Assembly: GCF_014837045.1 (NCBI RefSeq)
Contig: NZ_JACSPR010000004.1
Location: forward strand, 217,258-281,257
Origin: Corynebacterium gallinarum
GTDB taxonomy: Bacteria > Actinomycetota > Actinomycetes > Mycobacteriales > Mycobacteriaceae
Length of the DNA: 64,000 nucleotides
Direction of reading: 5' to 3'
Within the stretch, counting starts at the first letter, position 1. The number at the start of each line of letters is the position of its first letter. Under the pieces are notes generated by a model. That model was not told where the DNA came from. It was given only the letters and a program-made list of their open reading frames with translations, and did not search any database. Shown here piece after piece: positions 51,701 to 61,200 of this stretch. A program made the position numbers and the translations under genes.

Positions 51701-52386
51701 TGGCTGACGTACACGACACCGTCCACAGTTACGCCCCCACCGACCAGTCCGGCCCGGAGAACCTCCTCCTGGTCTGGGATGCACCCAATCTGGACATGGG
51801 GCTGGGTGCGATCCTGGGTGGTCGCCCCACCGCGGCGTACCGTCCGCGTTTCGACGCCATCGGCCGCTGGCTGCTGGCCCGCGCCGACAGCCTCGCCTAC
51901 GACCTGGGTCGTCGCATCGAGCCAGAGGCCACCGTGTTCACCAACATCGCACCGGGTGGTGCCGATGTGGTGCGCCCCTGGGTTGAGGCCCTGCGCAATG
52001 TCGGTTTCGCGGTGTTCGCCAAGCCGAAGCTCACTGATGATTCCGATGTGGATGAGGATATGCTCGCCCACATCCGCCGTCGCTTCGAGGAGGGTGTGCT
52101 CTGCGGTGTGGTTGTCGCCAGCGCCGATGGGCAGAACTTCCGCGAGCTCCTCGAGGAACTCGCCGGTGACGGCATCCCCGCCACCGTCATCGGCTTCCAC
52201 GAACACGCCTCCTGGGCCGTGGCCCACGAGGCGATCGAATTCGTGGACCTTGAGGAGATCGCCGGTGTCTTCCGCGAACCGCTCCCACGTGTCAGCCTCG
52301 ACAACCTGCCGGATGGCGGTGCATGGCTGCAGCCGTTCAGGCCACTGACCGCCCTTCTGTCCAACCGCAACCAGTCCCAGGAGTAA
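51700..52386 (+). CDS. NYN/PIN-like domain protein (Rv0207c-like)
   Basis: 228 residues. Begins the domain with LLLVWDAPNLDMGLGAIL, then VVVASADGQNFRELLEELAG and IGFHEHASWAVAHEAIEFVD, the NYN (LabA/PIN-like) pattern with acidic residues at positions expected to bind a metal; members are predicted or proven ribonucleases. The gene sits between trmB and the mycolate exporter across the Corynebacteriales. It is coupled to trmB by a one-base overlap, and the exporter starts six bases after its stop. Confidence 0.85.
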   Translation: MADVHDTVHSYAPTDQSGPENLLLVWDAPNLDMGLGAILGGRPTAAYRPRFDAIGRWLLARADSLAYDLGRRIEPEATVFTNIAPGGADVVRPWVEALRNVGFAVFAKPKLTDDSDVDEDMLAHIRRRFEEGVLCGVVVASADGQNFRELLEELAGDGIPATVIGFHEHASWAVAHEAIEFVDLEEIAGVFREPLPRVSLDNLPDGGAWLQPFRPLTALLSNRNQSQE

Positions 52387-52392
52387 CCACCC

Positions 52393-54717
52393 GTGTTCTC
52401 GAGATGGGGTCACTTCGCCTACAACCACAGGCGTATCATTCCGCTGATCATTGTCGTTGCCATCCTGGCCCTCTACGTCGGGTTCGGCACCAAACTGGGT
52501 GAGCGGATGAGCCAGGAGGGCTGGGATGATCCCGGTTCCTCCTCCACCGCCGCCGCGCAGATCGAGATGGAGACCTTCGGCCGGGACAACAACGGCGATG
52601 TGGTCCTGCTGTTCACGGCACCGGAGGGCACCTCATTCGACGACCCGGCGGTGTTCTCCGCCGTCTCCGATCACCTGACCGGCCTGCGGGAGGGTAACCC
52701 GGACGAGCTCAGCCACATCAACAGCTACTTCGACACCCGCAATCCCTCCCTGCTCAGCGACGATGGCACGCAGGCCTTCGCCGCCCTCGGGCTGGAGGGC
52801 GACGGTGAGCAGACCCTCAAGGATTTCCGTGCCATTGAGGATCAGCTCGTGCCGGAGTCGCTGCCGGGTGGTGTGACCACGCAGGTCGCCGGTGCGACCG
52901 CCGTGGCCGACGCGCTTGACGACGGCATGGCCGGCGACATCCTCCGCGCCGAGGTCTACGCCCTGCCCGCCGTGGCGATCCTGCTGCTGTTCGTCTTCGG
53001 CTCCGTGGTGGCCGCCGGCATGCCCCTGATCGTCGGTGTGCTCTCCATCCTGGGTTCCCTCGGTGTGCTGTCCATCCTGGCAAGCGTCACCCAGGTCAAC
53101 GTCTTCGCCCAGTCCGTGGTCACCCTCCTGGGTCTGGGCCTGGCCATCGATTACGGCCTGTTCATGGTCTCGCGTTTCCGCGAGGAGATGGACAAGGGCT
53201 CCCCCGTCCCCCAGGCCGTGGCCACCACCACGGCCACAGCAGGTAAGACGGTGGTGTTCTCCGCCGCCATGGTCGCGGTGGCCCTGTCGGGTCTGTTCGT
53301 GTTCCCCCAGGCCTTCCTGAAATCCGTGGCCTTCGGTGCCATCTCCGCGGTGGGTCTGGCTGCACTGATGTCGGTGGTGGTCCTGCCGTCGATCTTCGGC
53401 ATGCTGGGCACCAACATCGACAAGTGGAGTCTGCGCCGTACCTCGCGCACCGCGCGACGCCTGGAGGACACCATCTGGTTCAAGGTGCCGTCCTGGGCGA
53501 TGAGGAACGCCAAGCTGGTCACCGCGGCCATCGTGCTGGTGCTCATCGGCCTGACCGTGCCCCTGGTCGGGGTGAAATTCGGCGGCATCAACGAAACCTA
53601 CCTGCCACCCACCAATGACACCCGCGTGGCGCAGGAGGATTTCGACGACTCCTTCGCCACCTTCCGCACCGAGCCGGTGAAGCTGGTGGTCACCAACGCC
53701 GACAACAACCAACTCATCGATATCTATGTCCAGGCCAATGAGGTCGAGGGGCTCACCGACCGGTTCAGTGCGGGTGCCACCACCGACGGCACCACGGTGC
53801 TCTCGGCCGGCATCATCGACCGGTCCATGAATGAGTCGGTCATCGACCAGCTGCGGGCCATCGACGTGCCCGAGGGCGTCGAGGTCTACATCGGCGGCAC
53901 CCCCGCCATGGAGATCGAATCCATCGAGGCCCTCTTTGAGAAACTGCCCTGGATGGCGCTCTACATCGTCGTGGCCACCTTCATCCTCATGGCCCTGGTG
54001 TTCGGCTCCCTGATCCTGCCCGCCAAGGCGATCATCATGACCGTCCTGGGCATGGGCGCCACCCTGGGCATCCTCACCCTCATGTTCGTCGACGGTGTGG
54101 GCGCGGACCTGTTCAACTTCTCCCCCGGCCCGCTGATGAGCCCGGTGCTGGTGCTGATCATGGCCATCATCTACGGACTGTCCACGGACTATGAGGTGTT
54201 CCTGGTCTCCCGGATGGTGGAGGCCCGCGACAAGGGGGCCTCCACCGATGATGCGATCCGCTACGGCACCGCCCACACCGGTTCCATCATCACCGCGGCG
54301 GCACTGATCATGATCGTGGTCTGTGGTGCCTTCGGGTTCTCCGAGATTGTGATGATGAAGTACATCGCCTTCGGCATGATCGCCGCCCTCATCCTCGATG
54401 CCACCATCATCCGCATGCTCCTCGTGCCGGCCGTCATGCATCTGCTGCGCGAGGACAACTGGTGGGCCCCCGGCTTCATCAAGAAGGCCTACGCCGTCAT
54501 GGGGCACGGCTCCGACGGCCCTGAAACGACCGTACCCACCGGTCCCACCCGCCCCCTCGACGAGGGTGAGGAGGTCACCATCCACGAGGCCGTACCCGCC
54601 GAGGAGACCGTCGCCTCCCGCAGCGGACGCAGCACCGCCGAGGATGGGGAACTGGTGCCCTTCGCCGAACTGATGTCCCGCCTGGAGAACAAACGCAGCT
54701 CCGGTGACCGCAGCTAG
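52393..54717 (+). CDS. mmpL3: MmpL3-type mycolate exporter (CmpL-like)
   Basis: 774 residues. RND-family transporter with 12 membrane segments: helix 1, a porter loop, helices 2-6, a second loop and helices 7-12. Helix 4 carries LLGLGLAIDYGLFMVSRFRE, and helix 10 carries MAIIYGLSTDYEVFLVSRMV; the Asp-Tyr pairs form the proton relay targeted by MmpL3 inhibitors. It moves trehalose monomycolate towards the outer membrane. The cytosolic tail (~100 residues) is Glu/Pro-rich. CAGGAG precedes the GTG start. In C. glutamicum the matching gene is one of the cmpL genes (cmpL1, from memory). Confidence 0.9.
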   Translation: MFSRWGHFAYNHRRIIPLIIVVAILALYVGFGTKLGERMSQEGWDDPGSSSTAAAQIEMETFGRDNNGDVVLLFTAPEGTSFDDPAVFSAVSDHLTGLREGNPDELSHINSYFDTRNPSLLSDDGTQAFAALGLEGDGEQTLKDFRAIEDQLVPESLPGGVTTQVAGATAVADALDDGMAGDILRAEVYALPAVAILLLFVFGSVVAAGMPLIVGVLSILGSLGVLSILASVTQVNVFAQSVVTLLGLGLAIDYGLFMVSRFREEMDKGSPVPQAVATTTATAGKTVVFSAAMVAVALSGLFVFPQAFLKSVAFGAISAVGLAALMSVVVLPSIFGMLGTNIDKWSLRRTSRTARRLEDTIWFKVPSWAMRNAKLVTAAIVLVLIGLTVPLVGVKFGGINETYLPPTNDTRVAQEDFDDSFATFRTEPVKLVVTNADNNQLIDIYVQANEVEGLTDRFSAGATTDGTTVLSAGIIDRSMNESVIDQLRAIDVPEGVEVYIGGTPAMEIESIEALFEKLPWMALYIVVATFILMALVFGSLILPAKAIIMTVLGMGATLGILTLMFVDGVGADLFNFSPGPLMSPVLVLIMAIIYGLSTDYEVFLVSRMVEARDKGASTDDAIRYGTAHTGSIITAAALIMIVVCGAFGFSEIVMMKYIAFGMIAALILDATIIRMLLVPAVMHLLREDNWWAPGFIKKAYAVMGHGSDGPETTVPTGPTRPLDEGEEVTIHEAVPAEETVASRSGRSTAEDGELVPFAELMSRLENKRSSGDRS

Positions 54718-55864
54718 GCCGGGGCCGGTGACCGTGCGCAGAGTCCTCAGCAACCCCTGGGTCAGGTGGATCCTGTCCCTGGTGATCCTGGGCGCGATCC
54801 TCTTCTTCCTCCGGGATCACCTCGACTTCCTGCGCAGGGGGATCGGGGAGATCCGGCACGCCGACCCGTTCGGCGTGGGACTCGCCCTGCTTCTGCTCAT
54901 CGCCTCGTTCGTGGCCATGGCCGAGGTGATGGGCATCCTCCTGCGGGCCGGGGGTGTCCGGCCACCGCGCACCGCCACCACCGCACTGACCTTTGCCTCC
55001 AACTCCTGGTCCGCCACCTTCCCCGGTGGGCCGGCCCTGTCGGCGATCCTCACCTTCCAGGTGCAGCGCACCTGGGGTGCCAGTGTGATCCTGTGCTCCT
55101 GGTTCTTCGTGCTCTCCAGCGCACTGTCCACCATGTGGTTGGTGGCCCTGGGGGTGTCGGCGGTGTTCTTCATGGGGGCCACACTCAACCTGTGGTCCCT
55201 GCTGGCCAGTTTCGTGCTCATGGTGGGCCTGTCGGGCCTGGTGTACTGGGGGGCCAACCACCCCGACCGGATAGAGAGCCTCGGTCGGGCCGTGCTGCAC
55301 CGGAGCAACCGGGTGTTGCGCAGGCCGGTGGAAACGGGCGTCGACAAGCTCGTTGGCCACATCAGCCAGCTGCGCACCGTGACGCTCAGCGCCGGGAACT
55401 TCGCCAAGGCCGCCACGTGGTCACTGTTCAACCGGCTTTTCGACGCCGCATCCCTCTGGCTCTGCGTCTGGGCCGTCACCGGGGAACTGCCCTGGATCGA
55501 GGCGAGCCCGGACAACACCTCCCTCGCCGGGGTGGTGCTGGCGTACACCACCGCGAAGATCGTCGGTTCCATCCAGGCGACCCCCGGTGGTGTCGGCCCC
55601 GTGGAGGCCGCCTACATCGCCACCCTCGTGGCCACCGGAATGACCGCCGTGAACGCCGCGGGAGCCGTCATCATCTACCGGCTGCTGTCCTTCATCCTCA
55701 TGTCGTTGATCGGATGGGTCATCTATTTTATGTATTTCACCCCCCGGGGACTGCGCGCCAACCGTGCCGTGGAAAGTGAATCAATCAAACGGGATAGCAT
55801 GGAAACAGACCCACCCGGCGCGCACCGGTCCGCCTCCGATGCCGCCCATGACCCCAGCCCCTGA
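54704..55864 (+). CDS. UPF0104 / LPG-synthase-TM-like membrane protein (Rv0204c-like)
   Basis: 386 residues, about eight membrane segments. FASNSWSATFPGGPALSAIL and TTAKIVGSIQATPGGVGPVEAAYIATLV are the two signature helices of the lysylphosphatidylglycerol-synthase flippase-like domain; no synthase domain is attached. The reading overlaps mmpL3 by 14 bases; GTG 54728 or 54734 are alternative starts. Location suggests help with envelope lipid transport (inference). Confidence 0.82.
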   Translation: MTAARPGPVTVRRVLSNPWVRWILSLVILGAILFFLRDHLDFLRRGIGEIRHADPFGVGLALLLLIASFVAMAEVMGILLRAGGVRPPRTATTALTFASNSWSATFPGGPALSAILTFQVQRTWGASVILCSWFFVLSSALSTMWLVALGVSAVFFMGATLNLWSLLASFVLMVGLSGLVYWGANHPDRIESLGRAVLHRSNRVLRRPVETGVDKLVGHISQLRTVTLSAGNFAKAATWSLFNRLFDAASLWLCVWAVTGELPWIEASPDNTSLAGVVLAYTTAKIVGSIQATPGGVGPVEAAYIATLVATGMTAVNAAGAVIIYRLLSFILMSLIGWVIYFMYFTPRGLRANRAVESESIKRDSMETDPPGAHRSASDAAHDPSP

Positions 55865-55877
55865 GAGGTAATTTCAC

Positions 55878-56243
55878 GTGAACCGTTGGTTAGCCCTGCT
55901 CCTGGATGCGATCGCCATCGGACTCTTCGCACTGTTCGCCCGCATCGCCCACCAGAGCGAGGAGATGCCCCTCAACCCCGCCGGCTGGTTCAACACCATG
56001 CTCCCCTTCCTCGCCGGTGTGTTCCTCGCCTACCTGGTGGTCATCCTGCCGCTGAGGGCGCACGCGGAGTTCATCCGGCCGGCGGGGCTGTCCGTCTGGA
56101 TTTTCGCCGTGGTCATCGGCCTGGTCTTCTGGGGCATCACCAATGGCGAGGTCCCCCACTGGTCGTTCATGATCGTGGCCACCACCGCCTCCGCGATCCT
56201 GGTCCTGGGCTGGCGTGCCCTGCACCGTGTGATCCGTAAATAG
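55878..56243 (+). CDS. DUF3054 membrane protein
   Basis: 121 residues, four membrane segments. LLLDAIAIGLFALFARIAHQ and IRPAGLSVWIFAVVIGLVFW with the final FMIVATTASAILVLGWRAL match DUF3054. Function unknown. AGAGGT lies about six bases before the GTG at 55878. It closes the trmB-mmpL3 run, followed by a long terminator. Confidence 0.83.
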   Translation: MNRWLALLLDAIAIGLFALFARIAHQSEEMPLNPAGWFNTMLPFLAGVFLAYLVVILPLRAHAEFIRPAGLSVWIFAVVIGLVFWGITNGEVPHWSFMIVATTASAILVLGWRALHRVIRK

Positions 56244-56268
56244 GCGGACCAGGGCAGCAGAAGCACCA

Positions 56269-56331
56269 AGAGTCCCCTTTACCCCCTCACAGCCCGCTCC
56301 ATAAGCGGATTGAGGGGATAAAGGGGACTCT
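56269..56331. terminator. Long-stem terminator after the DUF3054 gene
   Basis: Arms 56269-56289 and 56311-56331 pair over about 20 bases with one slip; the loop itself holds CCGCT/AGCGG. The gene's transcript would end in TCTTCTC. The stem may also end the 25-codon gene on the other strand. The loop has CCATAAGCGG, shared with two other hairpins. Confidence 0.8.
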
Positions 56332-56349
56332 CTTCTCGTCGGGGGTCTG

Positions 56350-56427
56350 TTAGCTGAACAGGCCCTGGATGTAGGCCACGAATGTGGTCAGGATGTCGAT
56401 TCCGGAAAGAACTGCCAGAATTGTCAT
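56350..56427 (-). CDS. 25-residue hydrophobic small protein
   Basis: An ATG-to-TAA reading frame of 25 codons: starts MTILAVLSGIDILTT and ends FVAYIQGLFS. AGGAGG sits seven to eight bases before the ATG, the best ribosome site in this part of the window. The peptide has a single Asp, no Lys, Arg, Cys or Pro, and on a helical wheel groups its bulky aliphatic/aromatic residues, like a short amphipathic or membrane helix. It is flanked by two strong hairpins. It lies between the MmpL3 run and accD. Size and character recall the tiny mycomembrane proteins PorA/PorH, but I see no sequence match. Confidence 0.65.
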   Translation of the reverse strand: MTILAVLSGIDILTTFVAYIQGLFS

Positions 56428-56565
56428 GGTGTTTGGCCTCCTGGGGCTGTTCGTCGGATCAGCGTGTCATGTTTCCACGCTCATCTAAATGGGTAAAACG
56501 GGTGCGCCCGATGATAGTCGTAAAATCCATTACGTGTTGCCGGGGCGCATCACGGGCACAGAAAA

Positions 56566-56615
56566 GCCGGGCGCCTCACCGTGGTGTTTCCACCATAGTG
56601 AGGCGCCCGGCCCGG
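56566..56615 (-). terminator. accD-pks13 terminator
   Basis: GCCGGGCGCCTCAC (56566-56579) and its perfect complement (56598-56611) enclose a smaller TGGTG/CCACCA stem. Read on the minus strand the stem is followed by TTTTCTGTG. A second short hairpin ATCCGC-TTATGG-GCGGAT stands at 56619-56636, between it and the accD stop. Confidence 0.9.
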
Positions 56616-56644
56616 ATCAATCCGCTTATGGGCGGATCGCTGCA

Positions 56645-58198
56645 CTACATCGGGTAGATCGTGTGCTTCTTCGGCAGGTCCTTGACGTCCTTGGTGGCCA
56701 GCTGGCGCACGGCCTGACGCAGCATCAGGCGGGTCTCGGCGGGCTCGATCATGGCATCGATGTAGCCGCGTTCGGCGGCGACGTAGGGGCTGGTCATGTT
56801 CTCGTCGTAGAAGTCCATGAAGACCTTCTTCATGTACGCACGCTGGGTGGGGTCCTCGATGGCCTCCAGCTGTTTGCCCTGGATCATCACCACTGCGGCT
56901 GCGGCACCCATGACGGCGATCTGTGCGGTCGGCCAGGCGAAGTTGAGGTCACCGGTGAGGTTCTTGGACCCCATGACCGCGTAGGCGCCACCGTAGGCCT
57001 TGCGGACGATCAGGGAGATCTTCGGGACGGTCGCCTCCACCACGGCGAAGGCCAGTTTGGCCCCACGGTGGATGAGTCCGGCGCGTTCCTGTTCCACACC
57101 GGGCAGGTAACCCGGGGTGTCCACGACGAAGATGACGGGGATGTTGTAGGCATCGCAGATGCGGATGAACCGGGCACCCTTGTCGGCGGCATCGGCATCG
57201 ATGCAGCCGGCCTTCTCGATCGGCTGGTTGGCCACCACACCCACACTGCGGCCGTCAATGCGGGCGAAGGCGGTGATGAGGTTGGGGGCGAACTCGGCCT
57301 GGATCTCCAGCAGGTCCGGGTCGTCGAAGAACTTCGACAGCAGGTCATGCATGTCGTAGCCCTGGTTGGTGTCATCCGGCATGAAGGTGTTGAGGGACTC
57401 GTCGTGGGCGACTTCCTCATCGGTGGGTGCCGCGTAGACCGGGGCCGGGTCATCGCAGGTCAGGGGCAGGTAGTCGAGGAGGTCCTTAACCATGTTGAAG
57501 GCCTCGGTCTCATCCTGGGCGATGTAGGAGACGTTGCCGTTCTGCATCTGCTGGCTGGCGCCACCCAGGTCGGCGGAGGTGATCACCTCACCGGTGACCT
57601 CCTTGATCACCGCGGGACCGGTGACGTACATCTCGGTCTCGCCCTCAACGGCGATGACGAAGTCCGTGGTCACCGGTGCGTACACCGCGCCACCGGCGGA
57701 TTTGCCCAGCATGATCGAGATCTGCGGGCTGCGGCCGGACAGCGGCAGCTGACGACGGGCGATCTCGGAGTACATGGCCAGGGAGGTCACCGCATCCTGG
57801 ATGCGGGCACCACCGGAGTCCTGGATACCGATGACCGGGCATCCGATGCGGATGGCCATGTCCATGACCTCGCTGACCTTGCGGCCGAAGGTCTGGCCCA
57901 CGGAGCCGCCGTAGACGGTCTTGTCGTGGGCGTAGACGGCGACCGGGCGGCCCTCGATGCGGCCGTAACCGGTGACCACACCGTCGGAATAGGGTGCGTC
58001 CGGTTCGTCGGGAGTACGACCCAGTGCGCCGATCTCCACGAAGGAACCGGCATCAAGAAGCGCGTTGATGCGCTGTCGGGGGGTGGAACGACCCTCCTCG
58101 TCGCGCTTCTTCCGGGCGCGTTCGCTTCCCGGATCCTCGGCCTTGTCCAACCGGGCGCGAAGGTCCGCAAGCTTCTCTGCAGTGGTGGTGTTACTCAA
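56645..58198 (-). CDS. accD3: Acyl-CoA carboxylase beta subunit (AccD3/AccD4-type)
   Basis: 517 residues, carboxyltransferase with two crotonase-like halves. The N half has CPVIGIQDSGGARIQDAV and LGKSAGGAVYAPV with the acyl-CoA oxyanion Gly-Gly; the C half has VVDTPGYLPGVEQERAG and RKAYGGAYAVMGSK, the biotin-side oxyanion loop. In Corynebacteriales the gene beside pks13 (accD3 in C. glutamicum, accD4 in M. tuberculosis) makes the carboxylated acyl-CoA used by Pks13. The start is TTG 58198, with GGAGAG nine bases upstream. It lies 17 bases after pks13, in one operon. Confidence 0.92.
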   Translation of the reverse strand: MSNTTTAEKLADLRARLDKAEDPGSERARKKRDEEGRSTPRQRINALLDAGSFVEIGALGRTPDEPDAPYSDGVVTGYGRIEGRPVAVYAHDKTVYGGSVGQTFGRKVSEVMDMAIRIGCPVIGIQDSGGARIQDAVTSLAMYSEIARRQLPLSGRSPQISIMLGKSAGGAVYAPVTTDFVIAVEGETEMYVTGPAVIKEVTGEVITSADLGGASQQMQNGNVSYIAQDETEAFNMVKDLLDYLPLTCDDPAPVYAAPTDEEVAHDESLNTFMPDDTNQGYDMHDLLSKFFDDPDLLEIQAEFAPNLITAFARIDGRSVGVVANQPIEKAGCIDADAADKGARFIRICDAYNIPVIFVVDTPGYLPGVEQERAGLIHRGAKLAFAVVEATVPKISLIVRKAYGGAYAVMGSKNLTGDLNFAWPTAQIAVMGAAAAVVMIQGKQLEAIEDPTQRAYMKKVFMDFYDENMTSPYVAAERGYIDAMIEPAETRLMLRQAVRQLATKDVKDLPKKHTIYPM

Positions 58199-58215
58199 CT
58201 TCCGTCAGCTCTCCG

Positions 58216-61200
58216 TCAATTCTTCTTCCGGGAAATCTCTTCGATCCGGCGACTCATGTGAGCACCGACCTTACCGATCACCGGCTCATCGACGATGGCC
58301 AGATGATCGCCACTGAGCTGGATGACCTCCAGATCCTCAACGATAACCGACCAGCCACCATCAGGATCAATATGGGCATAGTTGGGTTCGAGCTCAATGG
58401 CTCCATCATGCATGCGTTCCGCACGGAACAACAGCACCGGCACATCGACCTCTGCCCAGCGGGAGAAGTCCAGCTTGTCCAGGATGCGGTTGTCCACGAA
58501 GGAGGCACGCTGATGTTCCAGGACACCGGCGGACAGTCCGTGCTCGGAGGCGTCGGTGGTGGACAGGAACTCACCCAGCATGTTCAGCAGGCCGTCCTCC
58601 CCTGCCATGTCAAGGAGTTCATAGGGCACGTCGAACTCCAGGCCGTAGGTGTTCCGGGCGAAGTTGGAGTACCGCTCCCACCGGGCGCGGGTCTCCTCCG
58701 GGGTGTCCGGGATCGGCTCGGAGGGGCGAACGGTGTCCAGCAGCGCGATGGTGGCCACCTCGACATCGGTGTTCTGCAGCTTATGGGCGACCTCGAAGGC
58801 GAGTGCACCACCGAAGCTCCAGCCACCGAGAACCACGGGCAGCCCGTCGGAGTACTTCACGATGTCCTCGATGTACTGCGAGCTGCGCTCCTCGAGGCTG
58901 CCCTCAAGGCGCTCCACACCGTAGACCGGGACGTCCGCGGGCAGGCGGCGCATCAGCGGCTGGTAGACCACGGAGGAGCCACCGGCCGGGTGGAACATGA
59001 ACACGGCGGGCTTGGTGGACCCCTCCTCGCGGGCGCGCAGCACACGGATATTGCCCTCGACCTCGGTCTCCAGGCCCTCACGGACCATGTCGGACAGTGG
59101 TTCCAGGGTTTCTGCGGCCAGCACCTGCTCGGTGGTGATCTCCACGCCGGAGCGGTCGGTGAGGCGTTCGGCGATCCGGGTGGCGGTGTCCACGTCGATC
59201 TCCGGCAGTTCACTGGTGATGCCGGCGGCGGCCTTGCCGGTCAGACCGGCCCAGGTGCCGAACACCATGCGCTCGGAGGCATCACGCGGGGCGACACCCA
59301 CGCCGGTGGCACCGGCCTTGGGCGCAGCATCGGAGGTGGCGGGGGCCGCGGTCACCTGGGCGGACACACCCAGCGCACCGGCCGGGTCGGCCAGTGCCGC
59401 GGGTGCCTCGGAGACCTCGGTGGCGGCGTCGGAGGCCACCTCACCGGCAACATCGGTGGTGGTCACCGCGCCGATCGGGCCGTCGGTGAGCACCGTGGGG
59501 GTGGGCTCGCCGGTGGCTGCACTGTCAGCGTCACCGTTGGTACGGCCGGCCACCAGCTCCTCGACGAGGGTGACGGCGTCGGCGACGGAGGCGTCGCGAA
59601 GCACCTGCACCTGCAGCGGCGGGATCTGGAAGTCGTTCTCGATGCGGTTCTTGATGCGCATGCCCATCAGCGAGTCCAGGCCGAGGTCGATGAGTGGCAG
59701 CTCGCGCGGCAGGTCATCGACGTCGTAGCCCATCGCCTCGGAGACGATGGCGCGCATACGCTCCTCCACCGTCTCGGTAGCGGGATCCCAGCGCACGGCC
59801 TCGAAATCCAGGGGGAGGTCGGACAGCTGCGCCGGTGGTTCCGGCAGCTCCGACTCGATCGGTTCGGAGGTGACACCGAAGCCCGGGGCGGCGGCGAAAC
59901 CCTCGGCGACCAGGGTGGTGGTGCCCCCGGTGACCTTGTACACCGACAGGCCCAAACCACCGAGGTTGCGGGCGACCACCGTGGTGATCTCACCGCTCGG
60001 GGGCAGCATGTCGCGCTCGTCGACAGCCACCAGGGAGGACCCCGGCAGCACGGCGTCGGCAGCGGTCTCCATGATCGCGATGGCGGACGGAGCCAGCTCT
60101 GCGACGGTGGTGAAGGCGACATTGTTGTTCGGCAGGGTCACGCGGGTGCCCGGCAGGTCGGCGCTGGCGCCGCTGCTCGGACGGGCGGAGGTCCAGAAAC
60201 GCTGGTGCTTCCAGGTGATGGACGGCGGGTCGATGATCTCGCCCTCACCGTAGAGCTGGCCGAAGTCCACCGGGGCGCCGGCAACATACATCTTGGCCAT
60301 GAGGTCGCGCAGTGACTCCGCCTCGGACACTTTGCGCTTGAGGGTGAACAGCAGCTGCGCATCGGGCTTGCCCACGGTGAATGCGGTGTTCATCATGCCC
60401 ATGAGGGCGACCGGGTTCGGGGAGATCTCCACCAGGGTGTTGTGGCCCGCGGCGAAGGCTGCCTCGGTGGCGTCCTGGAAGTACACGGAGTTGCGGGTGC
60501 AGCGCAGCATGTAGTCCGCGTCGTGGACGACGCTGCCCACCGGGTAGGTCACGCCCTGATCCACGGAGCTGAACAGCGGGATCTGCAGTGGCTGTGGTTC
60601 GATACCGGCGATCTCAGCGGCGAGTTCACCCAGCAGCGGTTCGACGGCGCTGGTGTGGCCGGCGCCCTTGACGTTGAGCAGGCGGGCGAATTTGCCCTCC
60701 TTCTCCAGTTCCTCGACCAGGGCGATCACGGCCTTGCGGTCGCCACCGACGGTGGTCATACCGGGGGCGGCGTAGACGGCCGGTTCGATGTCGGGCAGCT
60801 CGGCGTGTCCGGCGTTGAACTCCTCCAGTGCCTCGGTGGACAGTTCCACCACGGCCATGGCACCCAGCTGGTCCTCGGGCAGGGACTTCTCGCCCTCGCC
60901 CATGAGGCGGGAACGGTGGCTGGCGATGAGCATGGTGTCGCGGTCGGACAGGCCACCGGCGGCGTAGGCCGCGGCGATCTCACCCATGGACATGCCCATC
61001 ACGGCTGCCGGGCGGATGCCGAAACCGGCGAGCAGGTCGGTCAGCGCGATCTGGATGGCGGTGATGGTGACCTGCGCCGTCTCGGTGTCATAGGTCTGCT
61101 CATCATCCAGGACGATGTCCATGATGGACCAGCCGGACTCGAACTTGACCATCTCGTCGAGTTCCTCGATGCGTTCGCGGAACTGCGGGGACAACGAGCG

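Noticed and set aside
52633..54753. 706-codon minus-strand ORF opposite mmpL3
   Set aside because: Shadow of the transporter gene; the translation is His/Gly/Asp-rich with no domain.
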